Origin: Arthrinium phaeospermum
Lineage: Eukaryota; Ascomycota; Sordariomycetes; Amphisphaeriales; Apiosporaceae
Length of the DNA: 64,000 bases
Reading direction: 5' to 3'
NCBI GenBank assembly: GCA_006503535.1
Contig: QYRS01000010.1
Coordinates: 1,612,001 to 1,676,000, forward strand
Notes under the pieces: generated by a model
Told to the model about the DNA's origin: nothing
Database searches by the model: none
What the model saw: only the letters and a program-made list of their open reading frames with translations
Program-made: the position numbers and the translations under genes
Shown: in pieces, positions 44,400 through 55,125 of the stretch
Layout of the letters: each line of letters opens with the position of its first letter
Position numbering within the stretch: position 1 is the first letter of the stretch

Positions 44400-45834
44400 A
44401 TGTCGTCCCCGTCGCCCCCGGCCCCCGTCTCGCCGCCCGACTACTCCAACGAAGACTGGCTGGACCCCGCCATCATCAGCTGGGCCGTGGTCCCCTGTGC
44501 CATTGCGATCATGGTCGTGGCCCTGCGCTTCTACACGCGGCACTACATCCTCCGCAAGATCCAAATCGAGGACTGGTTCGCGTTGGGCGCGCTGCTCCTG
44601 TCCATCGGCGCCTCAATAGGGACCGGAAGACGTAAGTCGGCCATACACCAGTGGGAGAAACGCGCGCGCTCAAGACTGACGAAGCTGCGTTGATGTAGAG
44701 GCATATTTCGCGCTGGGGAAACATCTTGCAACGATCCGGCCCCAGAGGTTGGCGCACTACTTCCGGGTATGTAAGACAAGCAAGCATGAGCGAGCCAAAG
44801 TAGAGATATATACTCGCTCTGTTGTGTGTGACTGAGACCGCTAACTCCCCCCTTTCATCTCTAGTCAGTGTGGTACACCGCGCTCTTCTACCACCTGTCG
44901 CTGTGCCTCGTCAAGGCCTCGATCCTGTTCCTGTACATCCGCATGTTCAAGGGCTACGACACCCTCCGGCGCGCGTCCTGGATCGTGCTCGCCCTGGTCG
45001 CCGTGGGCGCTGCCGGCATCCTGGTCGTGATGGTGACGGCCTGCATCCCCCTCCGTAAGAAATGGGATCAGACGACCGAGCATATCGACGGATACTGCCA
45101 CCCAGTAGGGGTCTGGTGGGCCGCTACGGGATTCCAGGCTCTCTCCGATGTGGTCATATTTCTGATGCCATTGCCGACCATCTACAGCTTGAGGCTGCCT
45201 AGGAGGCAGAAACTAGGCCTAGTCGCCGTGTTTGCGGTCGGGTTATTGTAAGATTCTCTCTCATTGTTGTTTTTGTGTTGATGATAGCTAACCGTACCCC
45301 TATAACAGTGTCTGCCTAATCTCGATCTTGCGCATCGTTTGGATCTACAAGGCAACCGACCCCGACTTTACATATACTGGCGCGTCGATTGCCGAGTGGT
45401 CCTGCATCGAACTCAACACCGCAATCGTCTGTGCCTCCCTCATGATGTTGAAACCGCTATGCCAAAAGATGCACCCGCATAGAGCAAGGTTGATACTCGC
45501 GGACGACATGCCCGAGCCCTACGAGCCTCCTCCAACGGTCGGCGCAGCGAGAGCACGACCCATGCGCCAGAACAATGATTCGGGGCTATTCAGCTCCGTG
45601 GACACAGCACCACGACCAGAGAGCATCCACAACAACTCAGATGTATTCTTGGACCACAGGAACAGTCCTAGAACGCATGGCTTACCGCGCGACAGCTTGG
45701 GCAGTCCAACAACTCGTACCTTCAGCCCGACGCTACCAGCAAAGCCGTTTTTTATCGAATCGGCACGGGAAAAAACAGATAAGGGCATCCCCATAACTCA
45801 GCTGAGTTCAGCTTTGAGTGTAAGGGTTTGGTAG
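44400..45834 (+). CDS. PTH11-type rhodopsin-fold membrane receptor (second copy)
   Basis: 402 aa from exons 44400-44631, 44699-44766, 44865-45247 and 45309-45834; introns 67, 98 and 61 bp, all GT-AG. Seven helices are visible. TM1 is IISWAVVPCAIAIMVVALRFYTR, followed by the family motif IQIEDWFALGALLLSIG. After YFALGKHLATI comes WYTALFYHLSLCLVKASILFLYIRMF, with CHPVGVWWAATGFQALSDVVIFLMPLP marking the loop and fifth helix, then WSCIELNTAIVCASLMMLKPL. The tail of about 120 residues is Ser/Pro-rich. There is no CFEM domain and no N-terminal signal peptide. Same superfamily as the receptor at 15768-17469, but with low similarity outside the core motifs, so not a recent duplicate. Ligand unknown. 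Confidence 0.88.
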
Positions 45835-46227
45835 CAGACGAAGGACCAAAACTTCAAAGATAGACTTGAGCCTCACCACTTAATAGACTTAATCATTGAC
45901 ACCGGTCGTCTCGTATAAGTAGAGAATAACCCCGGTGGTAGCATGAGCACGGTGATACAGATACCACATTAAGGGGGCTTGGGGAGAATTCCGGCCACGC
46001 ATGATCATGTCAAATTGTCAATCTGATTAAGGCACTGGTGTCGGTTGAATTAGCACAAGTTACGCTACCAATAGGGGAAGGCAGAAATCTCACTTCTTAG
46101 TAAACATGTCCCTTTCCTCCGCACTCAATTGACCCGGTTTCTTTTTGTTCAACGCTATTTATATCTGCTGTTGTTTTCTGGGCGTTCCAGGTTTTTCCGC
46201 AAAAGCTCATTGGCCGTGGGAACAGAA
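45835..46227. other. Convergent 3' intergenic region
   Basis: Between the 3' ends of the receptor gene and FAL1. Nothing but short AT-rich flank sequence. Confidence 0.6.
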
Positions 46228-47490
46228 CTAAGCAATGAGATCGGCAACGTTCATTGGCATTTCATCAATTTGCGTCGAGTAGTAAACTGTGTACCAGAGT
46301 CAGCATTGAGTATGGGAAACCGGCCGGAGGGGAAGATACTTACGTTCAATGTCGCGCAGAATGCGCACGTCTTCGCTAGTAACGAAGTTGATAGCCACAC
46401 CCTTGCGACCGAACCGTCCACTACGACCGATACGGTGAATGTAGTTCTCACGGTTGCTGGGCAGATCGTAGTTGATGACCAAGCTGACTTGCTGGACGTC
46501 AATACCACGGGCCCAGACATCCGTCGAGATAAGGACTCTGCTGTTGCCTTGTCTGAAGTCCTGCATAATGCTGTCTCTCTCCTTCTGCGGCATGTCTCCG
46601 TGCATGCTGCTGACGGTGAAGTTGGCCTCACGCATCTTGTCCGTCAGCCAGTCCACCTTTCTACGGGTGTTGCAGAAGATGACGGCTTGGGTGATGGTCA
46701 AGGTATCGTAGAGATCGCAAAGCGTGTCAAACTTCCAGTCCTCCTTCTCGACGGCAATGAAGTACTGCTTCAGGCCCTCCAGCGTCAGCTCGTCACGCTT
46801 GACCAAGATGCGGACGGGGTCGGTCATGAACTTGGTGGTCATGTCGAGCACATCGTAGGGGAGGGTGGCGGAGACGACAACGACCTGGGTGGCAGGCGGA
46901 AGGTATCGGTAGACGTCGTAAATTTGCTCGCGGAAACCTTGGTTGAGGAGCTCGTCGGCTTCATCGAGAACCAACATCTTGATGTGACGGGTGCGCAAGT
47001 GGCGGCGACGGATCATGTCGGCCACGCGGCCAGGGGTGCCGGAGACGATGTGCTGGCCGTAATCGAGCTTTCGGATGTCCTCGCCGACGTTGGTTCCGCC
47101 GATGCAGGCATGGCATTGTACGTTCATGTAGTCGCCAAGGGCCATGACGACGGACTGGATCTGGGTGGCCAACTCGCGAGTGGGGGACAGGACGAGGGCT
47201 TGGGTTTCGCGAACGGCGGTGTCGATGACCTGCAACATGGAGATGGAGAAGGTGGCCGTCTTTCCTGTACCAGACTGGGCCTGGGCGATGGTGTCGCGTC
47301 CCTTGCAGACCTGCACGATGGCACGAGACTGGACGGCGGATGGCGACTCGTAGCCGTAGGCGTAGACACCGCGCAGAAGGTTTTCCTTCAGCGACATGGA
47401 TTCGAAGGTCGGATGGACTGTGACCTCTTTGGAGGTCGAGAACTCCATCTTCTCGTCTGCGCGACGGTCGATACCTCCTCCTTCGGCCAT
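46228..47490 (-). CDS. FAL1: ATP-dependent RNA helicase eIF4A-III (FAL1)
   Basis: DEAD-box RNA helicase of the eIF4A-III class; core of the exon-junction complex and, in yeast, needed for 18S rRNA maturation. Exons 47490-46344 and 46286-46228 give 401 aa. The 57-bp intron (GTAAGT...ACACAG) joins RDIE to [19 protein letters not shown], the typical class ending. All motifs are intact in order: Q motif ([14 protein letters not shown]), AQSGTGKT (I), PTRELA (Ia), GG, TPGR (Ib), DEAD (II), SAT (III), [10 protein letters not shown] (IV), [10 protein letters not shown] (V) and HRIGRSGR (VI). The [20 protein letters not shown] N-terminus and VWARGIDV separate it from canonical eIF4A. Divergent from the SF3a60 gene, with 449 bp between the start codons. 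Confidence 0.95.
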
Positions 47491-47939
47491 GGTGACGGGT
47501 GTTTTGTTGATCGAAACCGGAATTGGATGAGGTGACTGGCGCTGAGGGTGGCCAAAGATGTTGTCGCGTAATGAAATTGTACAGGCAAAGACTGACGAGC
47601 TGCTGTATGAGGTAGCTGGGAAAATTTAGGTGGAGCTGGCCGCGAGCGCTGTGGCAGCTTTGTCTTTGCTGATGGGCTCCCCGCAATTCTTGAGAGTTGA
47701 ACGCTAATAACGTTATCGTACCTTGCGGATCCACTAATTCTTTGCCATCTAAAGTCGTCCGTGCTGCAAAGCGAAGCTGCTGTGATTGGTTTGAGCCTTT
47801 CCAGATATTTCCAGCCTCATCTTCATCAACATTGCTATCATCGCGATAACCGATAAAACAGGCCCGACTCTGCGATTTGATCCGAACCAACAGCCCATTG
47901 CATAGAAACTAGCGTAATATCCCCAATTCCGGACGCGCG
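47491..47939. promoter_or_regulatory. Shared divergent promoter of FAL1 and the SF3a60 gene
   Basis: 449 bp between two start codons. It contains an inverted CCAAT box (ATTGG at 47785-47789) and no open frame with coding character. A bidirectional promoter is inferred from the head-to-head arrangement only. Confidence 0.5.
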
Positions 47940-49538
47940 ATGTTGTTGGAAGAGCAGCGCTTCCTCCATGAGGATCTCGAGCGCCTGGAACAAGGCATCG
48001 CAGATCGCATTGGCGAGGAGCCCAAACACGTAAGTCGGTCCAAACACCAGTTTTCTGCACGTATCACAAGAGCTAACCAAACCCTTTTGCCCCAGATCCG
48101 AGATCGCCTCACGCGAGACCACCAGGTCTCCGAATTCCTAGACCGCATAGCCTCCCAGTCCAGCAAGCTCCTCGAGATCTACCGCGATGCCGACGGGACG
48201 CGCTCCAAAGAGATCCAGCAGATCGGCACGGGCGACCCCATGGAGGAGTTCCACAAGCAGCTCGCCGACATCAAGAGCTTCCACACCCGCTACCCCAACG
48301 AGCCGGTCGAGAACCTCGAGCGCGCCTACCGGCCCCGGAAGCCCACCGAGGCGGAAGCCGGCCAGCCCAGCGTCGTGGACTCGCTGTTCACCGGCGAGGA
48401 GGCCTTTGGCCGCTTCTTCGATCTCCACACCTGCCACGAGGCCTACCTGAACCTCAACAACGCGAAGCGCTTAAGTTACCTACAGTACCTGGATGTCTTC
48501 GACAACTTTTCGGCCGGGGCTGGCGGGTTAAAACGGGGCGAGAAGTTGACGGATCAGTATTTCAGATATGCCGGGCTCGTATCGCAATATTTGGAGGAGT
48601 TCATGCGGAGGACTCGGCCTCTGGAGAACGTTGACAAGGTGCTGGCGGACTTCGACAAGGAATTTGACGAGGCCTGGGAAAAGGACGATGTCGAGGGCTG
48701 GAAATCAGAGACCGTAGCCGTCTCGACATCCGGCGTGTCGCGCCAGCTCAGCTCGGCCGAGGCGGTGTATTGCGAGGACTGTGAAAAGGAGTTCAAGAAC
48801 GAGAACGTCTACAAGGGCCACTTATCGGGGAAGAAACACGTCAGAGCCGCCGCCGACCGCAAGAAGAGGATAGAGGAAAACACAGAGATGGGCGGCACCG
48901 ACGACGGCGGCGAGAGCCGAGGAGGCGTATCTGCGACGAGGCTCAAGGAACGGGCCATCGCCGAGCGAGAACACCGCGTCAAGCGCCTCGCGTCCGCCAT
49001 GAGCACCGAGCGCAGCGACACCCGGGTCAACGTGGAGCGGAAACAGGGCATGACGGAGCGCGAGCGGCAGCAGGAGCTCGAGAACCTGTTCAGCGCGACG
49101 GTGGAGACGCAGCCGGCGGAGCCGGGCGAGGGCGAGGAGGGCGACGACGACGAGGACCGGTTCTACAACCCGCTCAAGCTGCCGCTGGCGTGGGACGGCA
49201 AGCCCATCCCCTACTGGCTGTACAAGCTGCACGGGCTGGGCGTCGAGTTCACGTGCGAGGTCTGCGGCAACTTCGTCTACATGGGCCGGCGCGCCTTCGA
49301 CAAGCACTTCAACGAGGCGCGCCACATCTACGGCCTCAAGTGCCTCGGCATCACCAACACGTCGCTCTTCCGCGACATCACGGGCATCGACGAGGCGCTG
49401 CGGCTGTGGGAGAAGATCCAGAAGGACAAGAAGAAGGACAAGATTGACGATGGCGCCATGGTGCAGATGGAGGACGCCGACGGTAACGTGATGCCGGAAA
49501 AGGTCTACTATGACTTGCAGAAGCAGGGTCTCTTGTAA
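47940..49538 (+). CDS. SF3A3: Splicing factor 3a subunit 3 (SF3a60/Prp9 family)
   Basis: Subunit of the U2 snRNP SF3a complex, needed for pre-spliceosome assembly. Exons 47940-48029 and 48096-49538 give 510 aa. The 66-bp intron (GTAAGT...CCCAG, CTAAC branch) is in frame, so retention would add 22 residues after EEPKH. The N-terminal helical region holds MLLEEQRFLHEDLERLEQGI and the YPNEPVENLERAY segment. A matrin-type C2H2 finger lies near the middle (YCEDCEKEFKNENVYKGHLSGKKH). The conserved C-terminal zinc-finger module has FTCEVCGNFVYMGRRAFDKHF and ARHIYGLKCLGI. The acidic GEGEEGDDDEDRFYNPLKLPL and the C-terminus PEKVYYDLQKQGLL are family hallmarks. Length matches SF3a60 (about 500 aa). Confidence 0.95.
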   Translation: MLLEEQRFLHEDLERLEQGIADRIGEEPKHVSRSKHQFSARITRANQTLLPQIRDRLTRDHQVSEFLDRIASQSSKLLEIYRDADGTRSKEIQQIGTGDPMEEFHKQLADIKSFHTRYPNEPVENLERAYRPRKPTEAEAGQPSVVDSLFTGEEAFGRFFDLHTCHEAYLNLNNAKRLSYLQYLDVFDNFSAGAGGLKRGEKLTDQYFRYAGLVSQYLEEFMRRTRPLENVDKVLADFDKEFDEAWEKDDVEGWKSETVAVSTSGVSRQLSSAEAVYCEDCEKEFKNENVYKGHLSGKKHVRAAADRKKRIEENTEMGGTDDGGESRGGVSATRLKERAIAEREHRVKRLASAMSTERSDTRVNVERKQGMTERERQQELENLFSATVETQPAEPGEGEEGDDDEDRFYNPLKLPLAWDGKPIPYWLYKLHGLGVEFTCEVCGNFVYMGRRAFDKHFNEARHIYGLKCLGITNTSLFRDITGIDEALRLWEKIQKDKKKDKIDDGAMVQMEDADGNVMPEKVYYDLQKQGLL

Positions 49539-50596
49539 TTATACCGGCGGGATGGCATTTTTCAAGGGCTACTGCGATCCCATTATGGGGGGAGTAGTTC
49601 AGGGGCTTCATGTATACCAATGATATATCTGTCCTTGCCCCTAATCTTTGGCGGCCAACTGGTCACAAGCCCATGCATGCGAGTGTGGCACGCCACTGCT
49701 TGGGTACCGTAGAGCCCGCAGGCCATGCATATACCACACGTATGAATCATCATATAGCAAAGTTCCATGTTTTTGCATCTTGATCAAAACTGAAGTCACG
49801 ATGGTGACTTAATGGTCGGATGGCTCAGCCTCATGCCCACCCATTCATTGGGTTACCCGTCATCAAGCCCCTAAGTTCCTCGGCCATGTTCTCCCCTTAC
49901 CACAATCGTCGTAATTGTAAACAAATATCAGCGTCGCGCCTTCAAACTTCCTACTCTGGCCTTGGACGATGAGTTGAACTCGGATCGGGAATGTCTCGAC
50001 AAATGACTCGGCGCAGCGGTGCACCGTCCCCCAGCCGAGACGGACCAAGCAGAGGCTCATTCACACTCAGCAACAGGTGTGAGTCAGTCCCCGAACAGTC
50101 TCTGAAGGAGAATGGCGACGTTTCCAACCGGAACTAGAAGGGTATGTGTGACACGGAGTGCAAGAGGTAGAAATCGGATGCAAAGAGCAAAGGGGCAGTA
50201 TCATCATGGTCATTGGTTTCACGGGACACACACAGCTCTCAGGAGTATCCAATCATCTGCTGGTGTCACAATTTGTATGGATGTTCAAGTAATTGAATTC
50301 ATGTTTCTCATGATAGCCTCAGGTTATCCTGGTAATTATACAAGACTTTTGTGTAGGTAGATGTATTGTATATTCTTCTCGTAATCCATCAAGTTCAAAA
50401 ACCCAACTCTGTAACGCCTATGGTATCCCCCTTCTCGTTCGTCAAGTTAAGTAAACATTATGTGGTATGCCGTCTTCCCACGTCTTTCTCTAATTACTAT
50501 AGTAGAACAAGCGTCCTCGTCTAGTCTCTCCCGGCCTCTTCATCATTAAAAGATCATGTTCTTCATAATAATGAGGATGAAAAATCAAAGACAAGC
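49539..50596. other. Convergent 3' intergenic region
   Basis: 1.06 kb between the 3' ends of the SF3a60 gene and the GH79 gene. AT-rich with no supportable gene. Confidence 0.6.
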
Positions 50597-52385
50597 TTAG
50601 AACAGCAACAGAGTGCCGGCCACGAAGCTCACCAGCGCGACCACGAGACCCCCGCGCGCACTGATGCCAGCGCCCGCGTTCTTGTCGTCCTCGTCGCCAT
50701 CAGTACCCGAACCCTCGGGTGGGACCGAAGCGCCAGCGCCCTGCGACTTTTCCACAAAGGCAGCACAGGCTGTGGGGTCGGCCTTCAAGCCCTTGCCAAC
50801 CTTGTTGCCGAGGTTCGCCACGACCGCTTCGGAATCGCGGACCGAGATAGTGAGGGTGCCGTCATCGCCAATTGACGCGGTTTCGTCATCATCGTGCTCT
50901 TGGCTTGGCGTGCCGTCATTGTTCTTTTCGTAGCTGATGCCGTTCCAGACCGTCTTCTCGGTGGCGTCGGCACCCTCGGAAGTGAGGCGAGCAAGGTGCA
51001 TCTCCTTACCCGAAAGGGACTTGGGAAGCGAAACCTTGATGTCCAGGCTCGGCTTATCGGATACCGAGACGTTGGCGGGCTTGCTGTTAATGGCAACAAC
51101 GGAGGCGAGCTTACCAGCCTGGTATACCGAGTAGACCTTAACGTAGCCCTTGTAGCCACCCGGGAATTCCTTGGGCTGGACCCTGTAGACCTGGGCATTG
51201 CAGCTAGGGCCGATGATCTGGTCGAAAGCAGCATAGCTGTAGTACAGAGGTCGCACGAAGGGCTGGCGTCCGTATCTCTCAACAGGCTGCCAAGCACTAG
51301 CGTTGCTGTTGTCCGTCATGTGGAACTGGACCGAGGTGATGTTCAGGGTAGTGGCGTAGAGCAAGAAGTTGAGGGACCAAAGGGCGGCGCCAAACGTGTT
51401 GGTAATACCTTCCATGCCAATGGGGCCGACAACACCCATCTCACGGAGGGCATAAGGGTAGCCCGTAGCATGGGCCTGATCGATTTGTTCTTCCCAAGCC
51501 TTGAACTGATCATCGGTCGTCGACAGCTGCATGAAGTGGTCCATGGTGAGCGCATAAGTAGAAACGCCGATGTAGTAGTAGTTTGTGCTGGTTCCAGCTC
51601 TTGATAAAGGACGCGGAGGAATCCGGTGCGTTGGAGGTGATGCCATGGGTGGACATGTCCTTGATCTCGAACGTGGTACCGATAGTCGACGCCGTGCAAG
51701 ATGTCTCGAAAAAGTCGCTGGGGAGGTTGTTGGGCTTCAAGACCTGCTTCCAGACGGCCTTCGCCCTGTCGAGCCACTGTTCGCTGTAGACCTTGGCGTC
51801 CCAGGCGCCTGTGCGGAAGCCGTTCTGGCCATACAGATCGGGCTCGTTGCCGATTTCGAACGACACCAGGTTCACGTTCTTGCACCTGTCGATAACCTGT
51901 TGAGCGATTGTGGTGATTTGCTCGATATAATCATCCTCCATATAGGCCAAGCTCAGGCCCCAAGTGACGGGCGTCCCCTTTGGTAGGCGATTGGCAACAT
52001 CGAAATAATGCGGTCCAATGATGAACTCGTCCGTGGGGAAGTTTCCCTGCCCCTTGGGGTCGGGGTTCTTTTCCCAGTTCCACTTGTCCTGGTCTTCACG
52101 GTAGATCATAGTGTCTGCTGTGTTTCCGCCTATGCGGAAGTGCGGTGGCCGGCCCGTGAGCTTCACGAGGTTGTCGAGGAGATTTTGTGTCAACTCATTG
52201 GGTTTGTCCATGCCCATGAAGGAGAAGAGATTGGAAGGCTCAATGCCGAAGCCAGCAAACGAGGGATCGATATGTGCCGATGCGCCCAGGGGCAGAGTAT
52301 CGGAGACCGTCACGGGTAGGGCATTGTTTGCTAAAGCCGAAAGCATGCAGTGGCCTGCAACGAGAGTGCGAGCGAATTTCGACAT
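50597..52385 (-). CDS. GPI-anchored glycoside hydrolase family 79 protein, frameshifted
   Basis: Beta-glucuronidase/heparanase-like GH79 enzyme. The minus-strand frame opens at 52385 with a signal peptide (MSKFARTLVAGHCMLSALA) and continues through FAGFGIEPSNLFSF, HFRIGGNTADTMIY and FEIGNEPDLYG (acid/base Glu181). At about 51590-51575 it shifts by one base: SWNQH continues as YYYIGVSTYALTMDHF in the next frame. No plausible intron bridges the shift; one surplus A in an AAA run (51582-51584) would explain it. The second part carries YALREMGVVGPIG (nucleophile Glu) and ends with a GPI signal: a Gly/Ala/Ser region, then LVVALVSFVAGTLLLF. A cell-surface glucuronidase acting on arabinogalactan-type glycans is the family expectation. 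Either a single-base assembly error or a recent null allele. Confidence 0.85.
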
Positions 52386-53419
52386 GGCGATGTTGTGTAG
52401 CCGCAAAAATTGGGCTTGGGCAGGGGAAATGAATGAAAATTCCTTTAATGACCGAACCACGCGCACGCAATATACCCAAGAAGACAGGTACAGTCACGGG
52501 GAGTGAGGAAGCAGAAGCATCGGAAGTCAAGATGGGCGGGATCTTCAGGTATTATTGTACTAGAAAGCAGAAAACCCACCGGGCTCATCGAGATAAAGAA
52601 AGAACGCGAAACTTGGCCGTGTCAAGCTTCCCCCACTCATGGCTCCTTGGAGGATTGCGATTGCGTAGGTAGTAGTTTGGGAAAGAATAGTTCAATGTTG
52701 CAATCCCAGCTGCTATCCTGGCCTGCATGGAATCTGCATATTCAACAAACCTTGGCCCTGCTTGGCCTGGGAGCCGCATACTGCATAGGGGAGGGTCAGT
52801 AGGAGGGTTTCTGGGAGGGTGACGCAGACCACTGCGCACTTCTGCGCCAACGTCCTGATCGTGGCAGCGTGCGGGCATCGTGGAGGGCAGGCATTGCCCA
52901 GGCCCGCAGACGTTGCTGACCCTCCATTACCTCCGCCTTTCTCGTCATGATAAGTGGGAAGCGGTAAATTGTGAATCGTCAATCGATGTTTCCCTTGATG
53001 AAACGAGCGCGTTATTAGCCGAAGAAATGGACAATTGGTGACGTCAAAACTCGGCCCGCAAGGCTGGTCTCCCTCTCTCTAGGCGGTTAGGTAGTGGAAA
53101 AAGCAAGGTTACAGCAGTACTCAGTGGGGTTAGATCGGCAATAGACAGGGCTAATTTTAGTGGGCTCGTTGCCGGCATACCCTTGACAGTACCTAACTCC
53201 TTACCAGAATCCTACTAGGTTACCAGCAATTGACCTTGAGCCACTTTAGCTCGGTGTGTCTGCTCCAGGAGTCCAGGCCGGGTCACGGCATGAGAAACGG
53301 GAACCCAATTGGAACCCCAACCACCTTCTGCCAAACCATTTCCCATTATTCTCATGTCTCTCTCTGCAACTCGGCATGTTTTTGTTGTGCCTCGGATCTA
53401 TTGTACGACGTTGCAGGCA
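52386..53419. other. Intergenic region left of the RIP-mutated element
   Basis: GH79 promoter side (about 52386-52700), then 700 bp without coding character up to the left terminal repeat. Composition is normal (not AT-rich), so the RIP-type shift starts sharply at the repeat. Confidence 0.55.
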
Positions 53420-53444
53420 TAAGTTTACTACCCCTTGTTAAGTA
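53420..53444 (+). repeat. Left terminal inverted repeat
   Basis: Pairs with 54903-54927. It is more RIP-mutated than the right end: CA to TA at two sites. It is followed at 53450-53460 by GGGGTGGTAAA, which is itself the inverted complement of TTTAC(T)ACCCC in the repeat, so the left end can fold into a hairpin. Confidence 0.8.
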
Positions 53445-54902
53445 CCGCGGGGGTGGTAAATAACGCCAATTATTATCGATTGCGTATAAATTATAGTAAA
53501 TAACGATATTAACGCTCTTATTATATATTATTAGGAGGCTTTATAATGGTTATATAATAGGCGTTTTTAATATTTTATATAATAAAATTAGCTCTCGTTT
53601 TCTTTTAAACCGACCCTTTAAGTATATAAAACTCTTATTATTAAATTTTATATACCGTATATTTTAATATAGCTCGTCTCTTTCGATTAAAAGGAATATA
53701 TATTAAATAACTTAAATAGAGAGATATTAATTATATATTTATTTTATAATATAATATTTATATAAATAAAGTATAGATTATTAATATAATTAATTATAAT
53801 ATTAATTAAATTAAATAAGCCCTTTATAACTATTAAGTCCTCTTTTAAACTAGCCGGCCTTTTATTATTATTTAATAATAAGCCGATTAATTAAAAAAGT
53901 ATATTACTTTTTATAAAGTTATTAAGTTTTTAACCTAGCTCGAGGTCTTTATTTATTTTATAGCCGGCTTTTTTTTTAAATAAATAGTTTATTATTACTT
54001 TTAAAGTTACGGCTACGGTTAATATTACGCTTAATTAAAGCCGGAGCTCTCTTTAGCTAATTAATTAACTCGATTAAAATTTATTTAAAAATATTTAAAC
54101 TAAATTATTAAAGATTAAAGCTAAATCGTTTAGTTTAATAAAACTTAAATTATTAACGGCGCTTATTATAAATAAAAGGTTATAAAGAAAAAAAAGGAAG
54201 TAACGAAAAAAAATTATTATATTAAAAAAAAAAAGGAAAAAAAACAGTTAAATATTTTAAAGTTATTTTTTCGAAGTTATTAAAAAGGGCTTAGTATATA
54301 CTAAATAAAAGATTAAGGAAAAATAAACTTTAAAAATTATTAAAAGTATATACTTTTTTTATTAATACCTTTTTTTTCTTTTATTACGAGAAAAGCTATC
54401 GGTTTTTTATATAAAATAACACCCTTTATTACACTTTTTATTTAATTATAATAACCTTTAAAAGAAGGAATATATAGCCGATTAAATAATCGGTTAACTT
54501 TTTAAACTTTAACTTAATAAAGGATTATTAAAACTAAATAAAGGATTAAATTAAAAATATATAGTTAAAATAATAACCTTTTATATCTATAATTCCGGCT
54601 TTATATTATATAAGCTTAGAATATAATATTTAATAATTACCTTTAAAAAAGATTATATATAATATATTAATAATATTAAAATATAATTAATATAAATAAT
54701 TAAAATATAAATTAATAGTTAGTTAAAATATTAAAAATAATACTTTATAATATATTATAAAGCCTTACTTTTATATTATTAATAAAGGATAATAAAATAA
54801 ATAAAAATAGTTAAATTATAAGAATATTAAGGTTAGTGCTTATTTTAGTAGGAAAACAGCTTATATTAAACAGACGCTCAATCCATACTTTACTAGCGTT
54901 TC

Positions 54903-54927
54903 TACTTGACAGGGGGTGGTAAACTTA
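54903..54927 (-). repeat. Right terminal inverted repeat
   Basis: On the minus strand this reads TAAGTTTACCACCCCCTGTC and five more bases, matching the left repeat at 22 of 25 positions. It ends in TA at 54926-54927. Confidence 0.8.
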
Positions 54928-55125
54928 CCCCTAAGACGTAGTACAGGTAGCAACTTGGCAACCAACGGAGAAGTGTCTGCATCCGGTTATGCAATTTTTG
55001 GCCTTGACATGCATGTTTTACATTCCCGTCAAAATTACATTCCAGCCATAATCAGCCCAAGCCGGCCCATCCATCGTAAGGGCAGCCGGATCTAGTCCCA
55101 CTCGAATAACATCATCATCATACCC

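Larger units (their letters stand above)
53420..54927. mobile_element. RIP-degraded transposon with 25-bp terminal inverted repeats
   Basis: The ends match as inverted repeats: TAAGTTTACTACCCC... at 53420-53444, against the reverse complement of 54903-54927, with three mismatches in 25 bp. All mismatches are C/T transitions, two of them CA to TA. Both ends begin with TA, fitting the TA target-site duplication of Tc1/mariner (Fot1/pogo-like) elements. Inside, 53461-54840 is extremely AT-rich; reading it base by base I find only three CA and three TG dinucleotides in 1,380 bp, while CG, CC and CT survive. That is the CpA-to-TpA outcome of repeat-induced point mutation. No open frame of 60 codons or more is left. 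The transposase identity is lost, so family assignment rests on termini and TA only. Confidence 0.8.

Noticed and set aside
46129..47535. 468-codon open frame on the plus strand
   Set aside because: It is antisense to FAL1, whose DEAD-box motifs are complete on the minus strand; a composition shadow.
51600..51700. An intron explaining the GH79 frameshift
   Set aside because: The only frame-correct GT-AG pair (GTACCA donor, AACCAG acceptor) would remove well-formed coding sequence and has no branch site.
53461..54840. Centromere or mitochondrial insertion as the source of AT richness
   Set aside because: The block is only 1.5 kb, ends sharply at inverted repeats with TA, and its loss of CA/TG is specific to RIP.
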